In this document: positions 10,994 to 20,644 of the stretch, piece after piece
How positions within the stretch are numbered: the first letter of the stretch is position 1
Layout: the number at the start of each line of letters is the position of its first letter
From: Devosia ginsengisoli
GTDB taxonomy: Bacteria > Pseudomonadota > Alphaproteobacteria > Rhizobiales > Devosiaceae
DNA length: 64,000 nucleotides
NCBI RefSeq assembly: GCF_007859655.1
Contig: NZ_CP042304.1
Span: forward strand, 1,240,001-1,304,000
Direction of reading: 5' to 3'
Notes under the pieces: generated by a model
Databases searched by the model: none
Seen by the model: the letters and a program-made list of their open reading frames with translations, nothing else
Told to the model about the DNA's origin: nothing
Translations under genes and position numbers: made by a program

Positions 10994-12125
10994 GGCTGGT
11001 GGGTTGGGAAGGCCCTGCCCCCACGTAGCGCGCTCTAGGCCGGATCAGCTCGCCGCTGTCGATCTGCTCGATCATGTGGGCCAGCCAGCCCACGCAGCGA
11101 CCTAGGGTGAAGACGGTCAGCGCGGCATCGTCGGGGAGATCGAACCTTGCGACAAGCGCCGCCAGGGCAAAATCGACATTGGGCTGTTCGCCGGTGAAAT
11201 CCGTGGCCGCATGGCGGAAGGCCACATAGTCCGGCGGCGGATCGAAGGCGGAGAGCAAGGCGGCGCAGCGCGGGTCGCCATGGCGATAGAGCGGATGGCC
11301 CATGCCGGGCACGGCGCGGCCCTCGCCCAGCCAGTCGCGCAGCGCCTCGGGATCGCCGCCCACATCCTCGACCAGCGCGGCAACCAGGCGTGACGCCCGG
11401 CCGTGGCTGGGGCCGGTCAAGGCGGAGAGCGCCGCCAGCGTGCCGGCCCAGAGCGAGGCGCCGGTGGATACCGCGACGCGGGCGGCAAAGGTCGAGGCGT
11501 TGAGTTCGTGATCGGCCAGCAGCACCAGTGCGCGCCGGATAGTGTCGGCTGCGTCGGGCCGGTTCCAGATCAGAGCGAGCCGGCGGTGCAGGGGTTCGGC
11601 GGCGTTGTCGCTGCCGGTCAGAGCCTCGGCCAGCGTGCCGAGTACCTGCCCGGCTTCCATGGCCAGCATGGCGGGGGCCTGCATGGTTGCTGTGGGCAAC
11701 CAGGCTTGTTCGGCCAGAGCCCCAAAGGCGGCGGGCAGACCAGGCGCCCTGCCCGTTCCGCCCCGAACACCGAGGCGCAACGGTGCCTGCCAGAGCAGGA
11801 CCGCCACATCTTCCAGCGTCGCAGTTTCGGCCAGCAGGCGTGCGTCGTGGCCGCGATAGAGCAGACGGCCGTCCGCGATCGAGGAAATGGCGGTGCTCAA
11901 CACCGGATCGCCCCAATGCATGGCCTGCGCGGCCACCGCTTCCTGCTTGCGCCGACCCTTGGCCCGTTGCGCCAGGCGGCGCACATCATCGCCACGATAG
12001 AGGCTGCGGCGGCTGTCAGATGGATCGGGCCGCGCCTTGATGCGGCCGCGGCTGACATTGGCATAGAGCGTCTGGGGCTGGGTACCCAGCAGGGTCAGCG
12101 CTTCGCTCGCCGTGAGCCAGTCCAT
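10977..12125 (-). CDS. Citrate-synthase-family protein with N-terminal helix-turn-helix
   Basis: The 382-residue protein joins an N-terminal MerR-like DNA-binding segment (LTASEALTLLGTQPQTLYAN to about residue 50) to a citrate synthase domain. The three usual catalytic positions are kept: His in DHELNAST, His in GMGHPLYRHGDPR and Asp in QPNVDF. It is divergent from a second citrate-synthase-like gene. The ATG at 12125 begins the HTH; the much longer open frame upstream is antisense to that gene. The final codons and stop lie in a dispersed repeat. The substrate is unknown; methylcitrate or a regulatory role is possible. Confidence 0.85.
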   Translation of the reverse strand: MDWLTASEALTLLGTQPQTLYANVSRGRIKARPDPSDSRRSLYRGDDVRRLAQRAKGRRKQEAVAAQAMHWGDPVLSTAISSIADGRLLYRGHDARLLAETATLEDVAVLLWQAPLRLGVRGGTGRAPGLPAAFGALAEQAWLPTATMQAPAMLAMEAGQVLGTLAEALTGSDNAAEPLHRRLALIWNRPDAADTIRRALVLLADHELNASTFAARVAVSTGASLWAGTLAALSALTGPSHGRASRLVAALVEDVGGDPEALRDWLGEGRAVPGMGHPLYRHGDPRCAALLSAFDPPPDYVAFRHAATDFTGEQPNVDFALAALVARFDLPDDAALTVFTLGRCVGWLAHMIEQIDSGELIRPRARYVGAGPSQPTSRHPRA

Positions 12126-12203
12126 GACATTGATCCAATTGGTCAAGATTGACGTCAATATCAGCATGCCCGACCCTGGCGGCAACAAGCAAGGAGATAA
12201 CCT

Positions 12204-13283
12204 ATGAAATCTGGTCTCGAGGATGTCGTCGCGGCTGAGACGGTGCTGTCGGACGTGGACGGCAAGAATGGGCGGCTGATCGTGCGCGGGGTGTCGTTGG
12301 ACGACCTGGTGCTGACCAGCCGCTTCGAGGATGTGGTGGCATTGCTGTTCGACGGCTTCCTGCCCAGCCCGCCCGATTTGCGGGCAGCCTTGGGCGCAGC
12401 GCGTGTGGCGGTGTTCGGGCATCTGGCCGAGGCCGGGACAGTGGTTGACCTGCCGCCGGTGGAGGGCGTGCGGGCGCTGCTGGCGCGGCTTCCCGATGGT
12501 GACGATTTGTCGACGGCACTGGAACTGGTGGCGGCCCCGGCCGTGTTCACTGCGGGCCTGCTGCGACTCAAGGCCGGGCTGGCGCCAATCGCGCCTGATC
12601 CGGAACTGTCGCAGGCGGCCGATGCGCTGCGCATGCTGCGCGGGTCGATGCCCAGTGCAGAGCAGGTTTCGGCGCTCGATCGCTATATGGTGACGGTGGC
12701 CGATCACGGGCTCAATGCCTCGACCTTTGCGGCGCGGGTGGTGGCATCGACGCAGGCGGGGCTGACCTCGTCGGTGCTGGCGGCGCTGAGCGCTCTCAAG
12801 GGGCCGCTGCATGGCGGTGCGCCGGGGCCGGTGCTCGACATGCTGGATGGCGTTGGAACGCCCGGCAATGCCGAGGCGTGGATCGGCGCGGCGCTGGGGG
12901 ATGGCGAGCGGTTGATGGGGTTCGGGCACCGGGTCTATCGCGTGCGCGACCCGCGGGCCGATGCGCTGAAGGCCGCGGTGCGGATGCTGGCGGCATCGGG
13001 GGCGATTGATGCGAACCGGCTGGCGCTGGCCGAGGCGGTGGAGGAAGCGGCGCTGCAGCAGTTGCGGCTGCGCAAGCCGGATCGAGCGCTCGATACCAAT
13101 GTGGAATTCTATACGGCGCTGCTGCTGGAAGCGCTGGGGTTTCCGCGGGAGGCGTTTACCTGCGTGTTCGCCATGGGGCGCGTGGCGGGATGGGTGGCGC
13201 ATGCGCGGGAGCAGGCGGAAACCGGACGATTGATCAGGCCGATGTCGGTTTATGTGGGGCCGGTGCCGAGGGTGGCGGCGTAA
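12204..13283 (+). CDS. Second citrate-synthase-family protein
   Basis: This 359-residue citrate synthase homologue is divergent from the HTH-fused one across a 78-bp gap. Catalytic His residues are present in DHGLNAST and GFGHRVYRVRDPR. The usual catalytic Asp is a Glu here (DTNVEFY), as in some other short citrate synthase homologues. It may condense acetyl-CoA or propionyl-CoA with oxaloacetate, possibly as a hetero-complex with its partner. The ordinary housekeeping enzyme is GltA at 45029, so this pair has a different, unassigned job. Confidence 0.87.
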   Translation: MKSGLEDVVAAETVLSDVDGKNGRLIVRGVSLDDLVLTSRFEDVVALLFDGFLPSPPDLRAALGAARVAVFGHLAEAGTVVDLPPVEGVRALLARLPDGDDLSTALELVAAPAVFTAGLLRLKAGLAPIAPDPELSQAADALRMLRGSMPSAEQVSALDRYMVTVADHGLNASTFAARVVASTQAGLTSSVLAALSALKGPLHGGAPGPVLDMLDGVGTPGNAEAWIGAALGDGERLMGFGHRVYRVRDPRADALKAAVRMLAASGAIDANRLALAEAVEEAALQQLRLRKPDRALDTNVEFYTALLLEALGFPREAFTCVFAMGRVAGWVAHAREQAETGRLIRPMSVYVGPVPRVAA

Positions 13284-13290
13284 GAGTCTT

Positions 13291-13419
13291 AGTGGATACC
13301 CCCTCCTAGCCTCCCCCTGATAGGGGGAGGAATCCGGCCGGTGATAGGGGCGCGGTGTTGCCAAAGCCCCGATGCGGCTCCTCCCCCTATCAGGGGGAGG
13401 TTGGGAGGGGGTATCCGCT
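13291..13419. repeat. Intergenic inverted repeat (family C)
   Basis: A 39-bp left arm (13291-13329, starting AGTGGATACCCCCTCC) and right arm (13381-13419, starting CTCCCCCTATCAGGGGGAGG) are complementary with three mismatches. It fills the gap between the convergent citrate-synthase-like and clpX genes. Confidence 0.85.
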
Positions 13420-13420
13420 A

Positions 13421-13453
13421 AAAAAAAACGCCGGGCTCATGGCCCGGCGTTTT
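13421..13453 (-). terminator. Terminator after clpX
   Basis: CGCCGGGC (13429-13436) and GCCCGGCG (13442-13449) form the stem. The minus strand then has a run of about nine T. A short T-run on the plus side may also let it stop transcription from the opposite direction. Confidence 0.9.
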
Positions 13454-13471
13454 CAATTTATCCCAGACGCA

Positions 13472-14749
13472 TCACGCCGTAGCGGGGGCGTCTTCCTGTT
13501 TGCGTTCGGAATAGATGTAGAGCGGACGGACGTCCTTGCCCTTCACCACGTCCTCGCTGATCACCACTTCTTCCACGCCTTCGAGCGAGGGCAGGTCGTA
13601 CATAGTGTCGAGCAGAATGGCTTCCATGATCGAGCGGAGGCCGCGGGCGCCGGTCTTGCGCTCGATGGCCTTTTCGGCGATCGCCTTGAGGGCGTCCTCG
13701 TGGAAGGTCAGTTCGACTTCTTCCATCTGGAACAGGCGCTGGTACTGGCGCACCAGGGCGTTCTTCGGGGCGGTCAGGATTTCGATCAGGGCGGCAATGT
13801 CGAGGTCTTCAAGGGTCGCCAGCACCGGCAGGCGGCCGATGAATTCCGGGATCAGGCCGAAACGCACCAGGTCTTCCGGGGCCACATCGGCCAGGATCTG
13901 GCCGACGCGACGGTCGTTGGGATCCTTGACCACGGCCGAGAAGCCGATGCCCGAGCCTTCGCCACGGGCCGAAATGATCTTTTCGAGACCGGCAAAGGCG
14001 CCGCCGCAGATGAACAGGATGTTGGTCGTGTCCACCTGCAGGAATTCCTGCTGCGGATGCTTGCGGCCGCCCTGGGGCGGCACCGAAGCCACGGTGCCTT
14101 CCATGATCTTGAGCAAAGCCTGCTGCACGCCTTCGCCCGATACATCGCGGGTTATCGACGGGTTGTCGGACTTGCGGCTGATCTTGTCGACTTCGTCGAT
14201 ATAGACGATGCCGCGCTGGGCCTTTTCGACATTGTAGTCGGCAGACTGCAACAGCTTGAGGATGATATTTTCCACATCCTCGCCGACATAGCCGGCTTCG
14301 GTCAGCGTGGTGGCATCGGCCATGGTGAAGGGCACGTCGAGAATGCGGGCCAGCGTCTGGGCCAGCAGGGTCTTGCCCGAACCGGTGGGACCGATCAGCA
14401 GGATGTTGGACTTGGAGAGTTCAACGTCCTGGTTCTTGGTGGCGTGGTGCAGGCGCTTGTAGTGGTTGTGGACGGCCACGGACAGCACGCGCTTGGCGCG
14501 GAACTGGCCGATGACGTAGTCGTCGAGCACCTTGCAGATTTCTGCAGGAGTCGGCACGCCATCGGAGGACTTGACCATGGAGGTCTTGTTCTCTTCGCGG
14601 ATGATGTCCATGCACAGCTCGACGCATTCATCGCAGATGAACACGGTCGGACCGGCGATCAGCTTGCGAACCTCATGCTGGGATTTCCCGCAGAACGAGC
14701 AGTAAAGCGTGTTCTTCGAGGTTTCGCCGTTCGTTGTCTCTTTGGACAT
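13472..14749 (-). CDS. clpX: ATP-dependent unfoldase ClpX
   Basis: It is the AAA+ partner that recognises, unfolds and feeds substrates to ClpP. The 425-residue protein has the N-terminal zinc-binding domain (CSFCGKSQ near residue 17 and CDECVELC near residue 39), Walker A GPTGSGKT, the pore loop GYVGEDVEN and the conserved IPEFIGRLP segment. It lies 173 bp downstream of clpP on the same strand, as in most proteobacteria. A strong terminator follows. Confidence 0.98.
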   Translation of the reverse strand: MSKETTNGETSKNTLYCSFCGKSQHEVRKLIAGPTVFICDECVELCMDIIREENKTSMVKSSDGVPTPAEICKVLDDYVIGQFRAKRVLSVAVHNHYKRLHHATKNQDVELSKSNILLIGPTGSGKTLLAQTLARILDVPFTMADATTLTEAGYVGEDVENIILKLLQSADYNVEKAQRGIVYIDEVDKISRKSDNPSITRDVSGEGVQQALLKIMEGTVASVPPQGGRKHPQQEFLQVDTTNILFICGGAFAGLEKIISARGEGSGIGFSAVVKDPNDRRVGQILADVAPEDLVRFGLIPEFIGRLPVLATLEDLDIAALIEILTAPKNALVRQYQRLFQMEEVELTFHEDALKAIAEKAIERKTGARGLRSIMEAILLDTMYDLPSLEGVEEVVISEDVVKGKDVRPLYIYSERKQEDAPATA

Positions 14750-14830
14750 CCTGTCACTCCCGGGAGCAGCGTGCTCCCAAAACTCAGCGGTATCGGAAAA
14801 GGTAACGCTGAAGGCATAAACAAAGTCTAA

Positions 14831-14859
14831 GCCGAAACGATCCTAAAGACCGTTCCGGC
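14831..14859 (-). terminator. Weak hairpin between clpP and clpX
   Basis: GCCGAAACG and CGTTCCGGC form an imperfect stem around a short AT-rich loop. The minus strand continues TTAGACTTTG. It may reduce read-through from clpP into clpX. Confidence 0.35.
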
Positions 14860-14922
14860 TTGGTGCAATTGCGCATGGATCACAGTCCACGGCGCATCGG
14901 CAATGTGCTTAACGCAGGCCAA

Positions 14923-15552
14923 TCAGCTCGCGGCGTCCGGCACGACGCGCTTTTCCATGACGCTGTCGATGATGCCGAAGGTCTTGGCTTCCTCGGGGGA
15001 GAGGAAATTGTCGCGCTCGAGCGCGCGCTCGATTTCCTCGTAGGTGCGGCCGGTGTGCTTCTCATAGATCTGATTAAGACGCCGCTTCAAACCCTCGACT
15101 TCCTTGGCATGAATCAGAATGTCGGTGACCTGACCCTGATAGCCGCCAGACGGCTGGTGGACCATGATGCGCGAGTTCGGGAGCGAGCTGCGCATGCCCG
15201 CTTCGCCGGCAGCGAGCAGGAGCGAGCCCATCGAGGCCGCCTGCCCCATGACCATGGTGGCCACGGACGGACGGATGAACTGCATCGTGTCGTAGATGGA
15301 AAGGCCAGCCGTCACCACGCCACCGGGCGAGTTAATGTACATGGCGATTTCCTTTTTCGGATTTTCCGATTCGAGGAACAGCAGCTGTGCCACGATGAGC
15401 GAGGCCATGTTGTCCTCGACCACGCCGGTCACGAAAATGATGCGTTCGCGCAGCAGGCGCGAATAGATGTCGAAGGCGCGCTCGCCGCGGTTCGACTGCT
15501 CGACCACCATGGGAACGAGCGTGTTCATGTAGATATCGTGCGGATCCCGCAT
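14923..15552 (-). CDS. clpP: ATP-dependent Clp protease proteolytic subunit ClpP
   Basis: It is the serine peptidase that forms the double-ring chamber used with ClpX or ClpA. The 209-residue sequence has the catalytic Ser in MGQAASMGS near residue 105, the His in IMVHQPSGG near residue 130, and the C-terminal [15 protein letters not shown] stretch with the Asp. The ATG at 15552 is preceded by AAAAGGGG. A heat-shock-type promoter candidate lies about 170 bp upstream. Confidence 0.98.
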   Translation of the reverse strand: MRDPHDIYMNTLVPMVVEQSNRGERAFDIYSRLLRERIIFVTGVVEDNMASLIVAQLLFLESENPKKEIAMYINSPGGVVTAGLSIYDTMQFIRPSVATMVMGQAASMGSLLLAAGEAGMRSSLPNSRIMVHQPSGGYQGQVTDILIHAKEVEGLKRRLNQIYEKHTGRTYEEIERALERDNFLSPEEAKTFGIIDSVMEKRVVPDAAS

Positions 15553-15721
15553 GTGATGCCCCTTTTGCCGTGCCGGGTCGCGGACCGGGCTGGCAGATTA
15601 GTAGTTGGAACACGATCCCTTCCCGAACGCGGACATCGGGGGTCCGGGGATCATGCTGGAAAATCGAATCGGCGCGACGGCCGATTGCAGACTATGCCGC
15701 CTTAAGAGCGGGTAAAGGCAC

Positions 15722-15750
15722 AGATAGGCGGCAATGGGGCGCGCTTCAAT
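15722..15750 (-). promoter_or_regulatory. Candidate RpoH-type promoter of clpP
   Basis: The minus strand reads ATTGAAGC, with CCTATCTGTG starting 18 bases after ATTG. The -10 matches the heat-shock form CYTATNTNNG fully. The -35 has one change from CTTG and the spacing is one base longer than at lon. Confidence 0.45.
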
Positions 15751-15787
15751 AGGCGTCGGCGGGAAGGGTGAACACGCCCCTGCCCGA

Positions 15788-16018
15788 TCAGGCCGAGAAG
15801 CCTACCGCCACGCCCTTCTTGCGGAAATAGGCCTGCATCAGCTTGCGGCCCTGGCGGTTGGACTGGGCCAGCTTTGCCGGCTCGAACACGGCTTCCTTGG
15901 CGCCTTCGCGGGCCATGGCGGCCTTGAGGGCGGCGATATGGGTATCGAGGTCCTCGTTATCGGCCTTGATCGAGGCATAGATATTGTCGATGGCCTGGGC
16001 CAGGGTCAGCTCGCTCAC
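15788..16018 (-). CDS. Small hypothetical protein upstream of clpP
   Basis: A 76-residue ORF starting at GTG (SELTLAQAIDNIYASI). AGGA lies about nine bases before this GTG, which favours it over the TTG three codons upstream. The protein is helical and charged, with no signal or membrane segment, and ends RKLMQAYFRKKGVAVGFSA. I do not recognise a family. It lies on the same strand as clpP, 235 bp upstream. Confidence 0.65.
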   Translation of the reverse strand: MSELTLAQAIDNIYASIKADNEDLDTHIAALKAAMAREGAKEAVFEPAKLAQSNRQGRKLMQAYFRKKGVAVGFSA

Positions 16019-16142
16019 TTTATGCAATCCTCAGTCGCTGCTTGTGCCTTCAAGACATCATCGGGACGGGCTTGCCAAGTCTTTTCGGCATGATTTTGTC
16101 CGGGCGGAGCGTCGCGCCCCGCCCGGGAATGCTGCGGCCGAG

Positions 16143-16538
16143 CTAGGACAGGCGGAGTTCGGGGCGGGCCTGGCCGGTTTCGCTGTGGCGATGATCCTCG
16201 ACCAGCGGCCGGATTTCGAGGCGGCAATGGGCGGCGATGGGATCGTCGTCGAACAGGGCCACGGCCTCTTCCATGTCCCGCGCCTCGAGCAGCAGGAAGC
16301 CGCCCACGACCTCCTTGGTCTCGGCATAGGGGCCATCGATGAGCGACATCTTCAACCGGCGCCGGTCGATCCCGACGCCCGTCTCAACATCTTCAAGGGG
16401 CGAGGCGATGAGCAGGTGGCCGGACTGGCGCAGCTTGTGATCATGCTCGATGGTGGCATCGCCCACCGCACGCATCTGGTCGGGGGTGAGCCCGGCAAAA
16501 GCGCCGGGGCCGAAATAGACAAGACAGAGGAATTTCAT
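16143..16538 (-). CDS. YCII/DGPF-domain protein
   Basis: The 131-residue protein starts MKFLCLVYFGPGAF and contains the DGPYAETKE motif and FLLLEARDMEEA, which define the DGPF (YCII-related) family. These small dimeric proteins have a ferredoxin-like fold and are often encoded near ECF sigma factors, but none is visible here. The ATG at 16538 is used because upstream residues in the frame are low-complexity and not family-like. The biochemical role is unknown. Confidence 0.85.
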   Translation of the reverse strand: MKFLCLVYFGPGAFAGLTPDQMRAVGDATIEHDHKLRQSGHLLIASPLEDVETGVGIDRRRLKMSLIDGPYAETKEVVGGFLLLEARDMEEAVALFDDDPIAAHCRLEIRPLVEDHRHSETGQARPELRLS

Positions 16539-16619
16539 CGTCACTCTCCATGGTTGAACACCACCTCGACGAGTGGCCATTCACCGGCTCGACTATTTTT
16601 TTCACACGGATCGACGGAT

Positions 16620-18092
16620 TTACAAGCTCGCCAAGACGCCCGGCACCAGCAGGGGCAAATCCTCGCTGATCAGGCCGGGGCCGCCGAAGCGATTGGCGGC
16701 TTCGGCATGGAGCCAGACCGCGGCGCAGGCGGCTTCCCAGCCCGACATGCCCTGCCCCATCAATCCGGCGATCATGCCGGCCAGCACGTCGCCGGAACCG
16801 GCCGTGCCGAGCCAGGCGGGGGCATTGGCATTGATGGCGACGCGACCATCGGGGCTGGCGATGACGGTGTCGCTGCCCTTGAGAACGATAATGGCGCCGG
16901 AATGCTCGGCGGCGGCACGGGCCTTTTCCAGCTTGCCGCCAGGCACGTCGCCGAACAGGCGCTGGAATTCGCCTTCATGCGGGGTCAGGACCACGGGACG
17001 GGCATTGGCCTTGATGGCGGTGGCGAGCGCATCGGCATGGCCGGCAAAGCTGGTGAGGGCATCGGCATCGAGGACGGCGGCGGCACCGGATGCGAGCACA
17101 GCGAGGACGCTGTTGCGGGTCGTTTCGCCGATGCCGGCGGCCGGGCCGATGACGACGGCATTGATGCGCTTGTCGGCCAGTAGTTCGGCCAGTGCGGCAC
17201 TATCTGCGGCGGGCTTGAGCATGATGGCAGTGACATGGGCGGCATGAATCGCGAGGGCGTCTTCCGCGCCGGCCAGCGAGACCACCCCTGCCCCGACGCG
17301 GAACGCCGCCATGGCTGCGAGGCGCGCCGCGCCGGTCTGCAGCGGACCGCCCGAGACAGCCACGACATGGCCGCGATCGAACTTGTTGCCCTCATTGCCG
17401 GCAACGGGAATGGACCAGAGATTGGGCGTATTCTGCCAGGCAGAGGCGGCAATGGAATCGAGGACGGTTTCGGGAATGCCGATCTCGGCCAGCACCACTT
17501 CGCCACAGCAGTCGCGGCCGGGCAGCAGCAGGTGGCCGGGCTTGAGGCGGAAGAAGCTGACGGTCATGTCGGCAATGACGGCCGTACCACGCACCGCGCC
17601 GGTAGCGCCATGGATGCCGCTGGGCATGTCGATGCTGACCACGGGCCGGCTGTTGGCATTGACCGCTTCGATGATGGCGGCGAAATCGCCTTCGACATCG
17701 CGGTCGAGCCCGGCACCGAGCAGCGCATCGACGATGAGATCGGCATCGTCAATATCCTTGCCGGTGGGGGCCTCGATCCGGCCGGACCACTGTCCGGCCA
17801 TGGCAGCGGCATCGCCCCTGAGGGCGTCGCGGGCGCCGATGAGGCGGAGCTGGACGGGCCAGCCCTTCTGCTTGAGCAGGCGGGCCACCACGAAGCCGTC
17901 GCCGCCATTATTGCCGGGACCACACAGGACCAGCACGGAACGCTGGTAGTAGCGCTCAATGATGGCTTCGGCCACGGCCTTGCCGGCAGCCTCCATGAGC
18001 TTGAGCGACTTGACGCCGGCTTGCATGGCAAGCTGGTCGGCTTCAGCCATCTGGTGCGGGGTCAGCAGGATATCGGCGGGGGCGATAGTCAT
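16620..18092 (-). CDS. nnr: Bifunctional NAD(P)H-hydrate repair enzyme
   Basis: The protein repairs damaged NADH and NADPH. The N-terminal YjeF_N epimerase domain (about residues 1-215, with [17 protein letters not shown] and [14 protein letters not shown]) converts R- to S-hydrates. The C-terminal kinase-fold dehydratase (about 230-490, with [13 protein letters not shown] and [17 protein letters not shown]) removes the water using ADP. The length of 490 is normal for the fused form. Confidence 0.95.
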   Translation of the reverse strand: MTIAPADILLTPHQMAEADQLAMQAGVKSLKLMEAAGKAVAEAIIERYYQRSVLVLCGPGNNGGDGFVVARLLKQKGWPVQLRLIGARDALRGDAAAMAGQWSGRIEAPTGKDIDDADLIVDALLGAGLDRDVEGDFAAIIEAVNANSRPVVSIDMPSGIHGATGAVRGTAVIADMTVSFFRLKPGHLLLPGRDCCGEVVLAEIGIPETVLDSIAASAWQNTPNLWSIPVAGNEGNKFDRGHVVAVSGGPLQTGAARLAAMAAFRVGAGVVSLAGAEDALAIHAAHVTAIMLKPAADSAALAELLADKRINAVVIGPAAGIGETTRNSVLAVLASGAAAVLDADALTSFAGHADALATAIKANARPVVLTPHEGEFQRLFGDVPGGKLEKARAAAEHSGAIIVLKGSDTVIASPDGRVAINANAPAWLGTAGSGDVLAGMIAGLMGQGMSGWEAACAAVWLHAEAANRFGGPGLISEDLPLLVPGVLASL

Positions 18093-18138
18093 GGGACGTC
18101 CGATGATGTGTTGGTTTCGACCCTACCACACTCTCGAT

Positions 18139-18247
18139 GTCATCCCGGCCTTGAGCCGGGATTCATCCTGAGATTTTGTGGTTCATTCCACCACCTTGCG
18201 GCCGTGGCGATCGCTCAGGATGGGCCCCGGCTCAAGGCCGGGGTGAC
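18139..18247. repeat. Intergenic inverted repeat (family B)
   Basis: Arms of 34 bp at 18139-18172 (GTCATCCCGGCCTTGAGCCG...) and 18214-18247 (...GGCTCAAGGCCGGGGTGAC) are complementary with four mismatches. The element lies between nnr and the tig terminator. It resembles family A in layout (GTCA at the outer end, self-complementary arm) but not in sequence. Confidence 0.85.
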
Positions 18248-18286
18248 ACCGTGGGTGGGATGGACGGTGCCACAGGATCAAAACAA

Positions 18287-18312
18287 AAAGCCGCCCATTT
18301 CTGGGCGGCTTT
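18287..18312 (-). terminator. Terminator after tig
   Basis: AAAGCCGCCCA and TGGGCGGCTTT form an 11-bp stem with a four-base loop. On the minus strand it continues TTGTTTTG. It is 22 bp past the tig stop codon. Confidence 0.9.
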
Positions 18313-18334
18313 GAATTTGATGCGTCAGAGCACC

Positions 18335-19714
18335 TTAGTGGTGGTGCTCTTCGGGAACCTCGTCCTCGTCGGCCTGGATCAGCTTGGCCAGTTCGGCGCG
18401 GGTCATCTTCTTGTCGGTGATGTCGCCCTTTTCGGAGACGAAATCGACGACCTTGTTCTCGAAGACCGGAGCACGGAGGCCGGCAAGGGCCTGCGGGTTC
18501 TTGCGGTAGTAGTCGTAGACCTGCTGTTCCTGGCCGGGGAAGCGGCGCACTTCGGCGATGAGCGCCTGCTGGTGCTCTTCCTCGGTGACCTCGACTTCGT
18601 TCTGGTTGCCGATTTCGGCAACCACGAGGCCCAGGCGCACGCGGCGCTCGGCAATCGTGCGATACTGCTCGCGTGCGGCTTCCTCGGTCGTACCCTCATC
18701 CTCGAAGCTCCGGCCGTGGCTCTGTACTTCGTGCTCGACGCGCTGCCAGATCGTGTTGAATTCGGCATCGACCAGCTGGGCCGGAACGTCGAACTTGTGG
18801 CCATCATCGAGCGCATCGAGAATCTGGCGCTTCATGTGCTGGCGGCTCATCGAGGCGAGAGCGGCTTCCATCTGCGTCTTGACGGCGGCGCGCATGGCTT
18901 CGACGTTCTCGACGCCGAGGCGCTGGGCGAATTCGTCGTCCAGTTCGCCCTGGTTCGGGCCATCGACATGCAGGATGGTGACTTCGAACTGGGCCTTCTT
19001 ACCGGCCAGCTCGTCGCTCTGGTAATCCTTGGGGAAGGTCACGTCGATCTCGCGGGTCTCGCCCTTCTTCATGCCGACAAGCTGCTCTTCGAAGCCCGGG
19101 ATGAATTCGCCGGCGCCGACGGTGAGGTGGGCGTGATCGGAGGTGCCGCCATCGAAGGGCTTGCCCTTGATCTTGCCGACGAAGCTGAGGCCGAGACGGT
19201 CGCCGGTCTCGACGACGCCCTCATCACCCTTGTCGGTATAGCCGCGGTTCTGCGCGAAGACGCGGTTCACTTCGGCGGTGACTTCCTCGTCGGTGATGTC
19301 GATGACGGGGCGGTCGAGCTTGATGCCGTCGAGCTTCATCAGCGTAACGGGCGGCAGGACTTCATATTCGACGTCAAAAGCCAGGTCGGCCTTGCCGTCG
19401 AGCACGTCATTGATGACGGCCTGATCCTCGGGCAGATCGACCTTGGGCTGGGCCGCAGCGCGTTCCTTGCGCTCGTCTAGCGTGTCCGAAACGGTGGAAT
19501 TGATGGCGTCGGTCATGACTTCGGACATGGCCGAACGACCGAACATCTTCTTGATATGGGCCAGCGGCACCTTGCCGGGACGGAAGCCCTTGATGTTGGC
19601 CTGGCCCTTGAGCTCTTCGAGCTTGGCGCCAAGGCGCTCATTGAGGGCGGCGGCCGGAATAGTGACGCTCAGCTTGCGCTTCAGGCCTTCATTGAGGGTT
19701 TCGGTAACCTGCAT
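18335..19714 (-). CDS. tig: Trigger factor
   Basis: This ribosome-bound chaperone and prolyl isomerase meets nascent chains. The 459-residue protein has the ribosome-binding signature GFRPGKVPLAHIKKMFG near residue 44, a central FKBP-type domain (GDRLGLSFVGKIKGKPFDGG), and a C-terminal helical domain ending in an acidic tail and three His. The ATG at 19714 begins MQVTETLNEGLKRKL; a start seven codons earlier is possible. It lies just after tRNA-Leu on the same strand and upstream of the clp genes. Confidence 0.97.
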   Translation of the reverse strand: MQVTETLNEGLKRKLSVTIPAAALNERLGAKLEELKGQANIKGFRPGKVPLAHIKKMFGRSAMSEVMTDAINSTVSDTLDERKERAAAQPKVDLPEDQAVINDVLDGKADLAFDVEYEVLPPVTLMKLDGIKLDRPVIDITDEEVTAEVNRVFAQNRGYTDKGDEGVVETGDRLGLSFVGKIKGKPFDGGTSDHAHLTVGAGEFIPGFEEQLVGMKKGETREIDVTFPKDYQSDELAGKKAQFEVTILHVDGPNQGELDDEFAQRLGVENVEAMRAAVKTQMEAALASMSRQHMKRQILDALDDGHKFDVPAQLVDAEFNTIWQRVEHEVQSHGRSFEDEGTTEEAAREQYRTIAERRVRLGLVVAEIGNQNEVEVTEEEHQQALIAEVRRFPGQEQQVYDYYRKNPQALAGLRAPVFENKVVDFVSEKGDITDKKMTRAELAKLIQADEDEVPEEHHH

Positions 19715-19763
19715 TCGGTTTTGTCCCGTATTCATTGATCGCGTGAGGGCCAGATCCCCAGGG

Positions 19764-19848
19764 TGGTGCGGGTGAGAGGACTCGAACCTCCACGCCTTGC
19801 GGCGCTGGAACCTAAATCCAGTGCGTCTACCAGTTCCGCCACACCCGC
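19764..19848 (-). tRNA. tRNA-Leu(TAG)
   Basis: An 85-base class II tRNA with acceptor GCGGGTG/CACCCGC, anticodon stem CTGGA/TCCAG and loop TTTAGGT (anticodon TAG). It has a long variable arm (GCGCCGCAAGGCGT) and encoded CCA. It is immediately upstream of tig. Confidence 0.97.
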
Positions 19849-20053
19849 AAAAGGACCCGTTGGCCGGGTTGGCGTTGCATCTATATGAAGATGGAAAGCC
19901 CGTCAAAGCCTAGAGTGGGGATTTGCCGGGAATGGCGAAAACCACAGGACGTGCGGCACTTGCGCGGATTATGGGCGCCCGCTGCCTCCGGCGCGTGCGA
20001 GTGACGACATAAGCACCACTTCGCCCATCGCCCTATCGCCTTGGCTGGACGAT

Positions 20054-20070
20054 TGCACAAAACTTGTGCA
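20054..20070. promoter_or_regulatory. NtrC-binding site upstream of glnB
   Basis: TGCACAAAACTTGTGCA is a 17-bp palindrome of the form TGCAC-N7-GTGCA, close to the NtrC consensus TGCACC-N5-GGTGCA. It lies about 107 bp upstream of a -24/-12 promoter, the usual enhancer distance. Confidence 0.8.
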
Positions 20071-20137
20071 TCCTGCCGACGTTTTGGACACTACCTGTCT
20101 ATCCGGCGCAGTCCAGCACATCAGGCTATTGCTGTAA

Positions 20138-20572
<435 letters not shown>

Positions 20573-20644
20573 GGGCATCCCGCTCCGGGCATGGCTCGCT
20601 GTGACTACAACCCAAAACATTCCGTTTAGACAGGGGAATACCTA

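Noticed and set aside
10977..13364. The full 795-codon minus-strand frame as one protein
   Set aside because: Only the part from 12125 down reads as HTH plus citrate synthase. The rest is the complement of the second citrate-synthase gene.
13355..14830. A plus-strand frame of about 490 codons
   Set aside because: It is antisense to clpX and begins in repeat C.
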